Origin: Mesorhizobium sp. J8
Lineage (GTDB): Bacteria; Pseudomonadota; Alphaproteobacteria; Rhizobiales; Rhizobiaceae
Length of the DNA stretch: 64,000 nucleotides
Assembly (NCBI RefSeq): GCF_016591715.1
Contig: NZ_AP024109.1
Span: 6,074,001 to 6,138,000, forward strand
Direction: 5' to 3'
The notes under the pieces: generated by a model
What the model was told of the DNA's origin: nothing
Database searches by the model: none
What the model saw: the letters and a program-made list of their open reading frames with translations, nothing else
Shown here: in pieces, positions 52,210 to 60,939 of the stretch
Layout: every line of letters begins with the position of its first letter
How positions within the stretch are numbered: position 1 is the first letter of the stretch
Program-made: the position numbers and the translations under genes

Positions 52210-52624
52210 GGTTGTTCCCTTCGCTATCTTTCTTTTCGCTATGAAACGAACTTAATCGCACCAGGTAACAGCCGAATGATCGATGGCGATTATCTGTGTA
52301 ACAGGATTGAAACAGGCACCGAAGGCTCCAGCATCCCAATCCGAGGCAACCATTCGACCGGTCTTCGAAGCTGGTCGGTGTAGACAATGCGCCTGTCCCG
52401 CCCGACCGACTGTAAACAGCCTCACACAGCGATGCCTGAACCGAGCGCTTCGCGGCCGCCTGCCACACGCCCCTGGATCGATCGAGACATGCCCTCCTGC
52501 AGGCAGTCTGCGGCCACTTACGATCGCCGTTCCGCTCTTCGATTAAGGCCCGGATTTTCCGGGATTTTTCCGGCTCAGGCGGGTCGAACTTGCCGCCACA
52601 AAAATTCCATACTTTCGCAAGCCA
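52210..52624. other. Intergenic region upstream of the Rieske oxygenase
   Basis: Part of a 478-nt divergent gap. No gene or RNA was recognised in this stretch. The functional elements found lie at its right end, in the separately listed promoter and operator. Confidence 0.6.
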
Positions 52625-52668
52625 TTGCATTTCAACGAAAAATATGTTTATATTGAATGAGTATTCAA
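52625..52668 (+). promoter_or_regulatory. Promoter with overlapping TetR-type operator (site a)
   Basis: TTGCAT (52625-52630), an 18-nt spacer and TATATT (52649-52654) form a good promoter. The operator TTGAATGAGTATTCAA (52653-52668), a perfect 6-bp inverted repeat with a 4-nt spacer, overlaps the -10 and ends 19 nt before the Rieske start. Two related sites are at 55442 and 63677. Confidence 0.75.
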
Positions 52669-52687
52669 CAAAAAGAAGAGCATACCG

Positions 52688-53890
52688 ATGAACCCGCACC
52701 TCCGTGACGTGGCGATTCCCAACGATTGGGACCGGCGGGGTTTGCCGGGGTGGAGCTACCATTCCAACGCTCTTCTCGAGCTCGAGAAGGAATACGTCTT
52801 CCGCAATCATTGGCAGATCGTCGGCCATGTCTCCGACGTGCCGAATCCGGGCGACTATCTGACCATGGACGTCATCGGCGAACGCGCGCTGATCCTGCGC
52901 GGCAAGGACGGCGTCGTGCGTGCCTTCAACAATATGTGCCGCCACCGCGGCAGCCGCGTCGTCGCCGACAGCCAGGGCAGTTGCAAGAACGCGCTTGTGT
53001 GCCCGTTCCATGGCTGGGTCTACAATCTCGACGGAACTCTGCGCGGTGCCGCCCGTCCGCGCTCCTTCCCCGAGCTCGACAAGACCGAGTTCGGCCTGAT
53101 GCCGCTCGACCTCGAAATCTGGATGGGCTTCATCTTCATCCGCTTCCGCAAGGGCGGCCCGCAGCCTTCGGTGGCCGAGCTCTTGAAGCCGATCGAAGCC
53201 GAGATGGCGCATTACAACGTCGGCGAAATGGTGCCGTCCTGGGGCATCTGGACACAGAGATCGCCGGTCAACTGGAAGTCGGTGCGCGACGTCGACAATG
53301 AGGGCTATCACGTCGCCATGGCGCATCCGGCGCTGCAGGACCTCTATGGCGCCACCTATTTCGACGAGCCTTTCGTCAACGGCGTGTCGCGCTCCTTCGC
53401 CACCTACAATCCGCATGCCGGCCGGCGCTGGAGCGTGCGCGAGTACATCAAGCTCGCGCCCGAGGCCACGCATCTGCCGGAGCATCTGCGCAAGGCCTGG
53501 ATCTATTACGGCATCTTCCCCAACAACGCGCTGTCGATCATGCCGGAATCGGTGCAGTTCTATCAGGAGTTCCCGATGTCGACCGGCGAGACGCTGCTGC
53601 GCGGCGCGGTCTACCGCTACAAGGACGAGACCAGGGAACAGGCGGCCGCACGCTACCTAGCCTATCGCATCGACCGCGACACTATGAACGAGGACGTGCA
53701 GCTTTCCGTGTGGTCGAACGAATCCATGCTGTCGGAAGCCTTCGAGGGTTTTTATCTCTCCGACCTCGAATATGGCGTGCGCACCCACCACGACCATCTG
53801 CGCAGGCAGGTCCCGGTGCTCAACCTGGAGACGGCGCCCGAGGAAAAGGACATGTGGGGGCTGAACGAAGCGCTGAGGTCGAGGGGATGA
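52688..53890 (+). CDS. Rieske [2Fe-2S] oxygenase, probable quaternary-amine N-demethylase type
   Basis: Catalytic alpha subunit of a Rieske non-haem iron oxygenase, 400 residues. The Rieske cluster ligands are Cys84 and His86 (CRHRG) and Cys105 and His108 (CPFHGW). The mononuclear iron ligands are His208 and His213 in NEGYHVAMAH. The bridging residue three before His208 is Glu205, where most ring-hydroxylating dioxygenases have Asp; carnitine monooxygenase CntA also has Glu. This and the BetI-like regulon suggest attack on a trimethylammonium or N-methyl group rather than an aromatic ring. No ferredoxin reductase gene is visible here, so the electron partner lies elsewhere. Confidence 0.88.
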   Translation: MNPHLRDVAIPNDWDRRGLPGWSYHSNALLELEKEYVFRNHWQIVGHVSDVPNPGDYLTMDVIGERALILRGKDGVVRAFNNMCRHRGSRVVADSQGSCKNALVCPFHGWVYNLDGTLRGAARPRSFPELDKTEFGLMPLDLEIWMGFIFIRFRKGGPQPSVAELLKPIEAEMAHYNVGEMVPSWGIWTQRSPVNWKSVRDVDNEGYHVAMAHPALQDLYGATYFDEPFVNGVSRSFATYNPHAGRRWSVREYIKLAPEATHLPEHLRKAWIYYGIFPNNALSIMPESVQFYQEFPMSTGETLLRGAVYRYKDETREQAAARYLAYRIDRDTMNEDVQLSVWSNESMLSEAFEGFYLSDLEYGVRTHHDHLRRQVPVLNLETAPEEKDMWGLNEALRSRG

Positions 53891-53933
53891 GCTCTTTTCT
53901 TCTCCCCGTCCCACGGGGAGAAGGAAGAGCCAA

Positions 53934-55352
53934 TCACCCCCGCCAGACGCCTTCCTTCCTGAGGTCATCCATGGTCCGCGAAATCCCTTCCCGCAGGATC
54001 GCCACCATATCGTCGACCTGCTCTTTGGTGATGATCAGCGGCGGCGACATCACGCACATGTTGATCAGCGGCCGCACCAGAAGGCCGAGTTCGTGGCAAT
54101 GCGCGTCGATGCGTTTGCCAACATCCTTGTCGAGCTGAAGCGGATCCTTGCTTTCGCGATCGGCGACGCATTCGACGCAAGCCATCAGGCCGACGCCGCG
54201 TACCTCGCCGACCAGCGGCAGCTCTTCCAGCGTCTTCAGTTGCGCCTGGAAATAGGGCGCGATCTCGCGCGCGTGGGCAAGCACGCCCCCCTCCAGCAGG
54301 TCGAGATTCTTCAGCGCCACCGCGCAGCCGATCGGATGGCTGGTGTAGGTGAGGCCATGGCCAAACAGGGCGTCAGGGTGGTTGGACCGGCGCAGCTCTT
54401 CCAGCAGCCGCTCGGAGATGATGACGCCGCCGAGCGGGAAATAGCCCGACGTGACGCCCTTGGCGAAGGTGATCATGTCCGGATCGATGCCGAACACGTC
54501 GCGGGAGGCGAAGACGTGGCCGAGCCGCCCGAAGCCGGTCACCACCTCGTCCGAGACATAGAGGATGTCGTTCTCGCGGCAGATCTCGCGGATGCGCTTC
54601 AGGTACCCGTCCGGCGGCACAACGACACCGCCGGAAGCCTGCACCGGCTCGCCGACAAAGGCGCCGATGCGCTCCGCGCCGACGCGCGCGACGGTGTCGC
54701 GGAACTGCTCGACGAGAAAATCGGTGAAGGCGGCGATGCTCATCTCCTTCGGCCGCCGGAACGGATCGGGCGAGGACAGCTTCACCACCAGATCGTCGGC
54801 GCCGTCCATCCAGTCGCGGTCGCGCGGGCGGCCGTTGAGCGAGGCCGACAGATAGGTCGAGCCGTGATAGGCGCCGCCGCGGCTGAGGATGAGCTTCTTC
54901 TCCGGCCGTCCGCGGACGTTGTTGTAGAACTGCATGAAGCGCAGCGCCGTCTCTACCGCCGACGAGCCGCCGGTGGTGAAGAAGGTGTGGCTGAGATCGC
55001 CGGGTGCCGCATCGGCGATGCGCCGCGCGAGCTCGGCCGAGGGCGCGTTCATCGTGTACCACGGCGTGTTGTAGGAGAGTGCCATCGCCTGGTCGTACAT
55101 GACCTTGGCCAGCTCCTCGCGGCGATGGCCGACATTGATGCACCACATGCCGGCCGGCCCGTCGATCAGGCGCTTCCCGGAGCCGTCGGTGATGTAGATG
55201 CCGTCGCCCTCGCCGATCAGCGCGCGCGCCTCGTTGCCGACCGAGCCGGCATAAGGCCAGGGCTGGACGAGATGGCGCTTGGCGAGCTCGACCGCGTCGT
55301 CATCGTCAGGCCCGATGAGTTCACTTGCCTTGATCTTGCTTTGAGCCGCCAT
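53934..55352 (-). CDS. Class III PLP-dependent aminotransferase
   Basis: Aminotransferase of 472 residues, omega-amino-acid/diamine:pyruvate type. The PLP Lys298 lies in TFAKGVTSGYFPLGG, the Asp in YVSDEVVTGFGR (Asp268), and the phosphate-binding TTGGSSAVETALR near 126-138. The sequence is closest by eye to putrescine or beta-alanine:pyruvate aminotransferases. It is convergent with the Rieske gene (43 nt) and divergent from the polyamine-type importer, with operator site b in between. It probably removes the primary amine of the imported compound or of a breakdown product. Confidence 0.92.
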   Translation of the reverse strand: MAAQSKIKASELIGPDDDDAVELAKRHLVQPWPYAGSVGNEARALIGEGDGIYITDGSGKRLIDGPAGMWCINVGHRREELAKVMYDQAMALSYNTPWYTMNAPSAELARRIADAAPGDLSHTFFTTGGSSAVETALRFMQFYNNVRGRPEKKLILSRGGAYHGSTYLSASLNGRPRDRDWMDGADDLVVKLSSPDPFRRPKEMSIAAFTDFLVEQFRDTVARVGAERIGAFVGEPVQASGGVVVPPDGYLKRIREICRENDILYVSDEVVTGFGRLGHVFASRDVFGIDPDMITFAKGVTSGYFPLGGVIISERLLEELRRSNHPDALFGHGLTYTSHPIGCAVALKNLDLLEGGVLAHAREIAPYFQAQLKTLEELPLVGEVRGVGLMACVECVADRESKDPLQLDKDVGKRIDAHCHELGLLVRPLINMCVMSPPLIITKEQVDDMVAILREGISRTMDDLRKEGVWRG

Positions 55353-55441
55353 TTTCGCCTCGCATCGCCAGGTTGCTGAATTTTCATCGGGTATCAAACG
55401 ACGCGGAAAACCATGGGAACTCGGCTTTTCATCACTTCATT

Positions 55442-55457
55442 TTGAATATCCGTTCAA
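55442..55457. promoter_or_regulatory. TetR-type operator (site b)
   Basis: TTGAATATCCGTTCAA has half-sites TTGAAT and GTTCAA (TTGAAC on the other strand) with a 4-nt spacer. It lies 89 nt upstream of the aminotransferase gene and 185 nt upstream of the importer operon and matches sites a and c. Confidence 0.7.
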
Positions 55458-55642
55458 TCAATATCGCAGAAATAGCGCTTGATTTCAATCGGCGGATGCG
55501 CTCATGATGAAAGAAAGCCGGCAAGCCAGGAGCGATCGCGCTCCAAGCATAATTCGGGAACAGGCGGCCGGCGCCGCGAATGGGAAGGCCGCATGGCGGG
55601 ACAGTCCGAGCCAGCTACCGAAATCACGCCCGGAGCGCTGCA

Positions 55643-56560
55643 ATGACGGTTGCCGCGGAAGGGTCGCCCCCGCTGCGCATGGCGGGATCGAGACGAAGTC
55701 CCCTTCTGCAATCGGAAGCCGTCCAGGGCTTTGCCCTGATCAGTCCCACCTTCGTCTACGCCCTCATTCTCCTCGTCCTGCCGATCCTGGTCGTCATCGC
55801 CCATTCCTTCTGGACGCAGAACTACCTCACCATCGACCACACCTTCACGCTGGACAACTACCGGATCGCGCTGACCGAGCCGATCTACCGCGACCTGCTC
55901 TGGCGCTCGCTCTACATCTCGCTGACGGTCAGCCTGCTGACGGTGGCGCTCGCCTACCCGATCGCTTATTTCATTTCCTTCCACGGCGGCCGCCACAAGA
56001 GCCTGTGGCTGTTCCTCATCACCATCCCGTTCTGGACCAGCTACCTGTTGCGCGTGATGTCGTGGAAGGTGATCCTCGGCTACAACGGCGTCCTCAACTC
56101 CGGCCTTATGGGCCTCGGCATCATCGACCAGCCGTCGACGGCGCTCCTCTACAATTCCAGCGCCGTCATCATCACGCTCACCCATGCCTGGGCGACCTTC
56201 GCCATCCTGCCGATCTTCGTGTCGCTGGAGAAGGTCGACCGCACCCTGGTGGAGGCCGCGACCGACCTCGGCGACGGACCGCTGCGCTCCTTCCTGCGCG
56301 TCACCCTGCCGCTGTCGGCGCCCGGCGTCATCTCGGCCGCGCTGATCGTCATGATCCCCACCGTCGGCGACTATGTGACGCCGAAGCTGGTCGGCGGCAA
56401 GGATGGCGTCATGATCGCCAATGCCATCCAGGCGCAGTTCGGCAAGGCGTCGAACTGGCCGCTGGGCGCGGCACTTTCCGTCACCACCATGATCATCGTC
56501 TCGCTGATGGCCGGCGCCACCGTGCTGGCCATCCGCGCCCTGCAGAAGCTGGCGCGATGA
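55643..56560 (+). CDS. Polyamine-type ABC transporter permease (PotB/PotH-like)
   Basis: Inner-membrane permease of 305 residues with six membrane segments, the first at about 28-50. The EAA loop reads VDRTLVEAATDLGDGPLRSFLRVTLPLSAPG. GGAG seven nt before the ATG fixes the start. The next permease begins within its stop codon. Permeases of this class import putrescine, spermidine or related cationic compounds; the flanking amine oxidase and aminotransferase agree with an amine substrate. Confidence 0.95.
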   Translation: MTVAAEGSPPLRMAGSRRSPLLQSEAVQGFALISPTFVYALILLVLPILVVIAHSFWTQNYLTIDHTFTLDNYRIALTEPIYRDLLWRSLYISLTVSLLTVALAYPIAYFISFHGGRHKSLWLFLITIPFWTSYLLRVMSWKVILGYNGVLNSGLMGLGIIDQPSTALLYNSSAVIITLTHAWATFAILPIFVSLEKVDRTLVEAATDLGDGPLRSFLRVTLPLSAPGVISAALIVMIPTVGDYVTPKLVGGKDGVMIANAIQAQFGKASNWPLGAALSVTTMIIVSLMAGATVLAIRALQKLAR

Positions 56561-57378
56561 CGGCGATAAGACGTTTCCTGCCTAGCTGGCTGTCGAGCTA
56601 CGCCGTCCTCTATCTGTTGTTCCTTTATCTGCCGGTGATCTTCCTGCCGATCTTCTCGATCAACACGGCGGCGACGCCCAAATTCCCGCTCTCGGGCGTC
56701 ACCCTGCACTGGTACGAGGATCTGCCGCGCACGCCGGCGCTGATCGACGCGACCTGGAACAGCCTGATCGTCGGCGTCTCCGCCTCGATCCTGTCGACGG
56801 TGCTGGGCATCCTCGCCGCCCGCTCGATCACCCGCTACCGCTACCCCGGCCGCCGCGCCATCAACGGCCTGATCATGGCGCCGCTGGTGCTGCCGGAGGT
56901 GATCGTCGCCATCTCCATGCTTTTGGTGATGCTGCAGCTTGGCCTCAGCCTGTCGCTGTTCACCGTGGTGCTCGGCCACGTCCTGGTCTGCATCCCCTAT
57001 TCGATGACCGTTCTGACCTCCGGCTTCGAGGGTTTCGACCGCAGCCTGGAGGAGGCGTCCGCCGATCTGGGCGAAAGCGCCTTCGGCACTTTCCGGCGCG
57101 TGACGCTGCCGATGGTCGCGCCGGCGATCATCTCCAGCCTGCTCGTCTGTTTCACCATCTCGCTCGACGAATTCATCATTGCCTTCTTTCTCACCGGCAC
57201 CGAGGCGACGCTGCCGATCTACATCTGGGGCCAGTTGCGCTTCGCGGCCAAGCTCCCCGGCGTGCTGGCGCTCGGCACCCTGCTGCTTTTCGCTTCCTTC
57301 GTGCTGATGACGATTGCCGAAATCCTGCGCCGCCGCGCAGCGAGACGCACCCAGAACGAGGGAGGCCTATATGCTTGA
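56557..57378 (+). CDS. Polyamine-type ABC transporter permease (PotC/PotI-like)
   Basis: Second permease of the importer, 273 residues, about six membrane segments. The EAA loop reads FDRSLEEASADLGESAFGTFRRVTLPMVAP and ITISLDEFIIAFFLTG-like sequence (FTISLDEFIIAFFLTG) is characteristic of PotC homologues. The start overlaps the previous stop by 4 nt and the end overlaps the ATPase start by 8 nt, so the three genes are translated together. Confidence 0.95.
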   Translation: MTAIRRFLPSWLSSYAVLYLLFLYLPVIFLPIFSINTAATPKFPLSGVTLHWYEDLPRTPALIDATWNSLIVGVSASILSTVLGILAARSITRYRYPGRRAINGLIMAPLVLPEVIVAISMLLVMLQLGLSLSLFTVVLGHVLVCIPYSMTVLTSGFEGFDRSLEEASADLGESAFGTFRRVTLPMVAPAIISSLLVCFTISLDEFIIAFFLTGTEATLPIYIWGQLRFAAKLPGVLALGTLLLFASFVLMTIAEILRRRAARRTQNEGGLYA

Positions 57379-58489
57379 GCGGGTCCAGTCCGAGCGCACG
57401 CAGTCGGATCGAACCATGATCGAGATCCGCGACGTCACCCGCAGCTACGGGTCCTTCAAAGCGCTGGACAATGCCTCGCTGGCGATCCGCGAAGGCGAGT
57501 TCTTCTCGCTGCTCGGGCCTTCCGGCTGCGGCAAGACCACTTTGCTGCGCATGATCGCCGGCTTCGACACGCCGACCAGCGGCTCCATCGCCGTCGACGG
57601 CCAGCCGATGGACGGAATTCCCGCCAACCGCCGGCCGACCAACATGGTGTTCCAGAGCTATGCGATCTTCCCGCATCTCAATGTCGAGCAGAACGTCGCC
57701 TATGGGCTGAAGCGGCTGAAGCTCGACGCCGGCGAGGAGAAGCGCCGCGTCGAGGAAGCGCTGGCGCAGGTCTCGCTGACCGGCCTCGGCAAGCGCCGCG
57801 CCACCGAGCTTTCCGGCGGCCAGCGCCAGCGCGTGGCTTTGGCCCGCGCCCTGGTCATGCGGCCCAAGGTGCTGCTGCTCGACGAGCCGCTTTCGGCGCT
57901 CGACAAGAAGCTGCGCGAGCAGATGCAGGTCGAATTGCGCCGCCTGCAGCAGGCCGTCGGCATCACCTTTGTGCTGGTCACGCACGACCAGTACGAGGCG
58001 CTTGCCATGTCGGACCGCATCGCGGTGATGTTCGGCGGGCGCATCGCGCAGGTCGCCTCGCCCAAGGAGATCTATCAGCGCCCGGTCAACCGCCAGGTCG
58101 CCGATTTTCTCGGCGGCATGAACTTCGTCAAGGCCGAGATCGTCGAGGAGAACGGCGCTTCGCTGGTGCTCGACACGCTGGGCTTCGGCCGCGTCAGGAC
58201 CGACAAGCCGAAGGCTTTCGTGCGCAATGGCGGCGCGGCGACGCTCGGCATCAGGCCCGAGCGCCTGCGCGTCTTGTGGGACAATGCGACGGCGAAATTC
58301 GAGGTCGCCGGCAAGGTGGTGGAGCGCCACTATTTCGGCGAGATCACGCATCTGATCGTCGAGATACCGGGGCTCGAAAAGCCGCTCTCGGTCACCGAGA
58401 CCAATGATTTCGGCGCCGACGACATTCCGGTCGGCGCACCGATCCGCCTCGCCTACGATCCCGAGGCGCTGGTGGCGATGGCCGACTGA
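57371..58489 (+). CDS. Polyamine-type ABC transporter ATP-binding protein (PotA-like)
   Basis: ATPase of 372 residues. Walker A is GPSGCGKTT (about 49-57), signature LSGGQRQR, Walker B VLLLDEPLSALD, His switch VLVTHD, then a TOBE region with LGIRPERLRVL. GGAGG precedes the ATG by five nt. The last 37 nt overlap the 3' end of the convergent flavin amine oxidase gene. Together with the two permeases and the two binding proteins encoded on the other strand it makes a full importer. Confidence 0.95.
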   Translation: MLERVQSERTQSDRTMIEIRDVTRSYGSFKALDNASLAIREGEFFSLLGPSGCGKTTLLRMIAGFDTPTSGSIAVDGQPMDGIPANRRPTNMVFQSYAIFPHLNVEQNVAYGLKRLKLDAGEEKRRVEEALAQVSLTGLGKRRATELSGGQRQRVALARALVMRPKVLLLDEPLSALDKKLREQMQVELRRLQQAVGITFVLVTHDQYEALAMSDRIAVMFGGRIAQVASPKEIYQRPVNRQVADFLGGMNFVKAEIVEENGASLVLDTLGFGRVRTDKPKAFVRNGGAATLGIRPERLRVLWDNATAKFEVAGKVVERHYFGEITHLIVEIPGLEKPLSVTETNDFGADDIPVGAPIRLAYDPEALVAMAD

Positions 58490-59751
58490 ATCTTTCCGGC
58501 CGCGATGCGTCCCGCAACGATCGCGCCCTCGACATAGCCCGGAAAAGACGGCGAGAGTTCCGAGGCGGCGAAATGGACCGGCGGGGCGCCGGCAAGGATG
58601 ACGCGCTCGGCATCGCGCGCGCTCACGTCGATGATGAGATCGCTATAGGCGCCGCCACTCCAGCGGTCATGCGTCCAGTCACGCGCGCTGAAATCGACGA
58701 TATCGGCGGCCTGCGAGCCGAGCGCCTGGACAAGCCTGGCGATGATTTCCGCCTGCAATGCCGCCTCGCCGAGCATATGCCAGCGCAGCGCGAGCGGCCC
58801 GCCGACAAAGACGACAAGCGCGGCGTGATCGGTATCCTTGCTGGCGTCGCAGGCAAACAGCCCCGGCTGATCGCGCCACATGACCATGCCGCTCAAGGCG
58901 CGCTCGCGCCAGAACGGCTTTGCGTAGCGCACCAGGATCTTGATCACCGCGCCGCTTTCCCAGACGCCGAGCGCGGTTGCGAGCTCCGCCGGCAAGGCCG
59001 GCGCGAAATCAAGCTTCGCGGCCGTCGCCGGCGGCAGCGCGACCAGGACCTGGCGCGCTGCGATCGTGGCCGCGCCTGTGCTGATGCGAACGCCTTGCGG
59101 CACGCGCTCGACGCGCGTCGCCGCTTGGTTCAGGCGCAACCGGTCGCCGAGCGCGGCGGCAAGGTCCTCGGCCAGCGACTGCATGGTGTCGCCCAGGAAA
59201 TACTGCAGCTCGAACACCTCGTTGGTGATGCGGCGATCATTGTCGATCAGGTACCAGAGCGGCACCTTGTCCGCAGCCAGGCACCACAGACCCTCGACCA
59301 GCGAGCGGAAAGCGGCCTTGGCATCGGCCTCGTCGTGCTGGCGTTCCAGCCAATCGGCGACGGTCAGCCCGGCAATCGCCGGGTCGTCCGGATCGATCCG
59401 GTTCATGCGCTCGCGGATCGCCATCGAGACATGATAAGTCCGCTCCGCCCGCGCCGGCGTCATCGACGGATGGGTGATGAACTCGCCTTCGACATAGGTC
59501 TCGACGAAGGCCTTGCCGTAGGCCCTCGCCAGCGCCATCACCTCCGGCATGTCCACGCACAGGAACTGGCCGCCGCTGTCGATACGCTCGTCGAGCCCAT
59601 TGCGGACGGCCTCCACCCTGCCGCCGACCCGGTCGCGCGCCTCCAGCACAAGGAAATCGATGCCGGCGCGCTTCAGCTCGAGCGCGGCTGACAGGCCAGT
59701 AAAGCCGGCGCCGACGATGACGACGTCGGTTCTTTCAATGCCGCTCTTCAA
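58453..59751 (-). CDS. Flavin-containing monoamine oxidase-like protein
   Basis: FAD-dependent amine oxidase of 432 residues. The dinucleotide motif VGAGFTGL (residues 13-20) is followed by EARDRVGGRVEAV, both diagnostic of the MAO/polyamine oxidase family, and the C-terminal FAD segment is PSFPGYVEGAIVAGRIAA. It has no signal peptide or tail anchor, so it is probably cytosolic. Its start overlaps the second binding-protein gene by 4 nt and its 3' end overlaps the convergent ATPase gene. It likely oxidises the imported amine to an aldehyde or imine. Confidence 0.9.
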   Translation of the reverse strand: MKSGIERTDVVIVGAGFTGLSAALELKRAGIDFLVLEARDRVGGRVEAVRNGLDERIDSGGQFLCVDMPEVMALARAYGKAFVETYVEGEFITHPSMTPARAERTYHVSMAIRERMNRIDPDDPAIAGLTVADWLERQHDEADAKAAFRSLVEGLWCLAADKVPLWYLIDNDRRITNEVFELQYFLGDTMQSLAEDLAAALGDRLRLNQAATRVERVPQGVRISTGAATIAARQVLVALPPATAAKLDFAPALPAELATALGVWESGAVIKILVRYAKPFWRERALSGMVMWRDQPGLFACDASKDTDHAALVVFVGGPLALRWHMLGEAALQAEIIARLVQALGSQAADIVDFSARDWTHDRWSGGAYSDLIIDVSARDAERVILAGAPPVHFAASELSPSFPGYVEGAIVAGRIAAGKIQSAIATSASGS

Positions 59752-60824
59752 TAGCCGGCCTTGATCTTCTCGAATTCGGCGACCATGCGCTGCTTCAAGT
59801 CGGGCGCAACCGGCTGCTGGAACAGCGTCTTGTCGAGGAACTTGTCGAGATTGTCGAAACCGCGCTCGGTGAGCAGCTTCTGGTCCATCGCTGCCATGCC
59901 TGCACTGTTGCCGTGACCGTAGCCGAAGGTCTTCACCATATACTCCGAAACACCCGGCGCGTTGACGGCGCTCAGGAAATCATAGGCCTGGTCGAGCTTG
60001 CCCGGCACATCCTTGAGCAGCACATAGCCGCACACCCAGGTCGAGATGCCTTCCTTGGTGTCGCGGTTCATGGCGATCGGCAGGCCTTGCCCTTTCAGCG
60101 TCACATAGGTCTCGTTCCAGCCCCAGACCAGATCGACCTCGTTGCCGGTGAAGGCCTGGTTGAGATCGGTGTCGTCCGTCCAATAGAAGCGGACATTCTT
60201 GTGCACGTCGCGCAGGAAGGCGGAGGCTTGGCTGAACTGCTCGTCGGTCATCTTGGTCCAGTCCTTCAGGCCGATGACCAGGCTCGCCAGCGCATAGGCG
60301 TCGTCGACATTGTCGCCGATGGTGACGCGTCCCTTGAACTTCGGATCGGCGAAGACCTTTAGCGACTGCGCCTCGTCGGCCGTCACCTTGTCGGTGCGGT
60401 AGAGCAGCGAGGTGTTGCCCCAGTCGAAAGGCATGAACCAGGCCTTGCCGTCGGCGGTGATGGCCAGGTCCTTCATCGCCATGATGCCTGGATTGAGGTC
60501 CTTCCAACCGGCGATCTTCGAGGTGTCGAGCGGCTGCAGCAACCCGGCCTCGCGCCATTTCACCACGCTTTGCGAGCAGGGATGCGCGATATCGGCCTTG
60601 AAGCCGGCGCGCATCTTCTCGAACGCCTCGTCCTCATCGCCGAAGAAGGAGAAGGTCGGCTCGGCATTGTATTTGGCGGTGTAGGCCGGATGCAGCAGCG
60701 GGTCCTCGTAACCGGACCAGTCGAAGACGACGAGGTCGCCGCCACCTTCGGCAAGCGCATAGGCGGTGCCCGCGCCGACGGTAACGAGGGCGGCCAAGAC
60801 AAGACGGCGAAGCATGGTTTTCAT
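59748..60824 (-). CDS. Polyamine-type periplasmic binding protein (second tandem copy)
   Basis: Solute-binding protein of the PotD/PotF type, 358 residues with a signal peptide (about 1-25). It shares long identical stretches with the upstream copy, for example FDWSGYEDP near the N-terminus, HPCSQSVVKWREAGLLQPLD and GDNVDDAYALASL. The two copies differ most in a segment near residues 200-235 (DTDLNQAFTGNEVD versus TTDIVQLLSGGEVD) and in the GWNETYVTL region, which probably line the ligand pocket. A duplication followed by ligand divergence is likely. It is upstream of the amine oxidase and overlaps it. Confidence 0.93.
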   Translation of the reverse strand: MKTMLRRLVLAALVTVGAGTAYALAEGGGDLVVFDWSGYEDPLLHPAYTAKYNAEPTFSFFGDEDEAFEKMRAGFKADIAHPCSQSVVKWREAGLLQPLDTSKIAGWKDLNPGIMAMKDLAITADGKAWFMPFDWGNTSLLYRTDKVTADEAQSLKVFADPKFKGRVTIGDNVDDAYALASLVIGLKDWTKMTDEQFSQASAFLRDVHKNVRFYWTDDTDLNQAFTGNEVDLVWGWNETYVTLKGQGLPIAMNRDTKEGISTWVCGYVLLKDVPGKLDQAYDFLSAVNAPGVSEYMVKTFGYGHGNSAGMAAMDQKLLTERGFDNLDKFLDKTLFQQPVAPDLKQRMVAEFEKIKAGY

Positions 60825-60939
60825 GGCGCGAGAAACTCCCCCATCGCGGACGACGGGAGGAAGTTAAGAGAATTCAGAAGCTTTGGCGAGCCCGCTCACT
60901 TTGCTCTGCTTGGCAAACGAGCGGGCCGCAGGGTTGGCC

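Noticed and set aside
52181..53485. Minus-strand open frame overlapping the Rieske gene and its promoter
   Set aside because: The plus strand has intact Rieske and iron ligands with a good promoter and operator; the antisense frame has no motif and spans the regulatory region.
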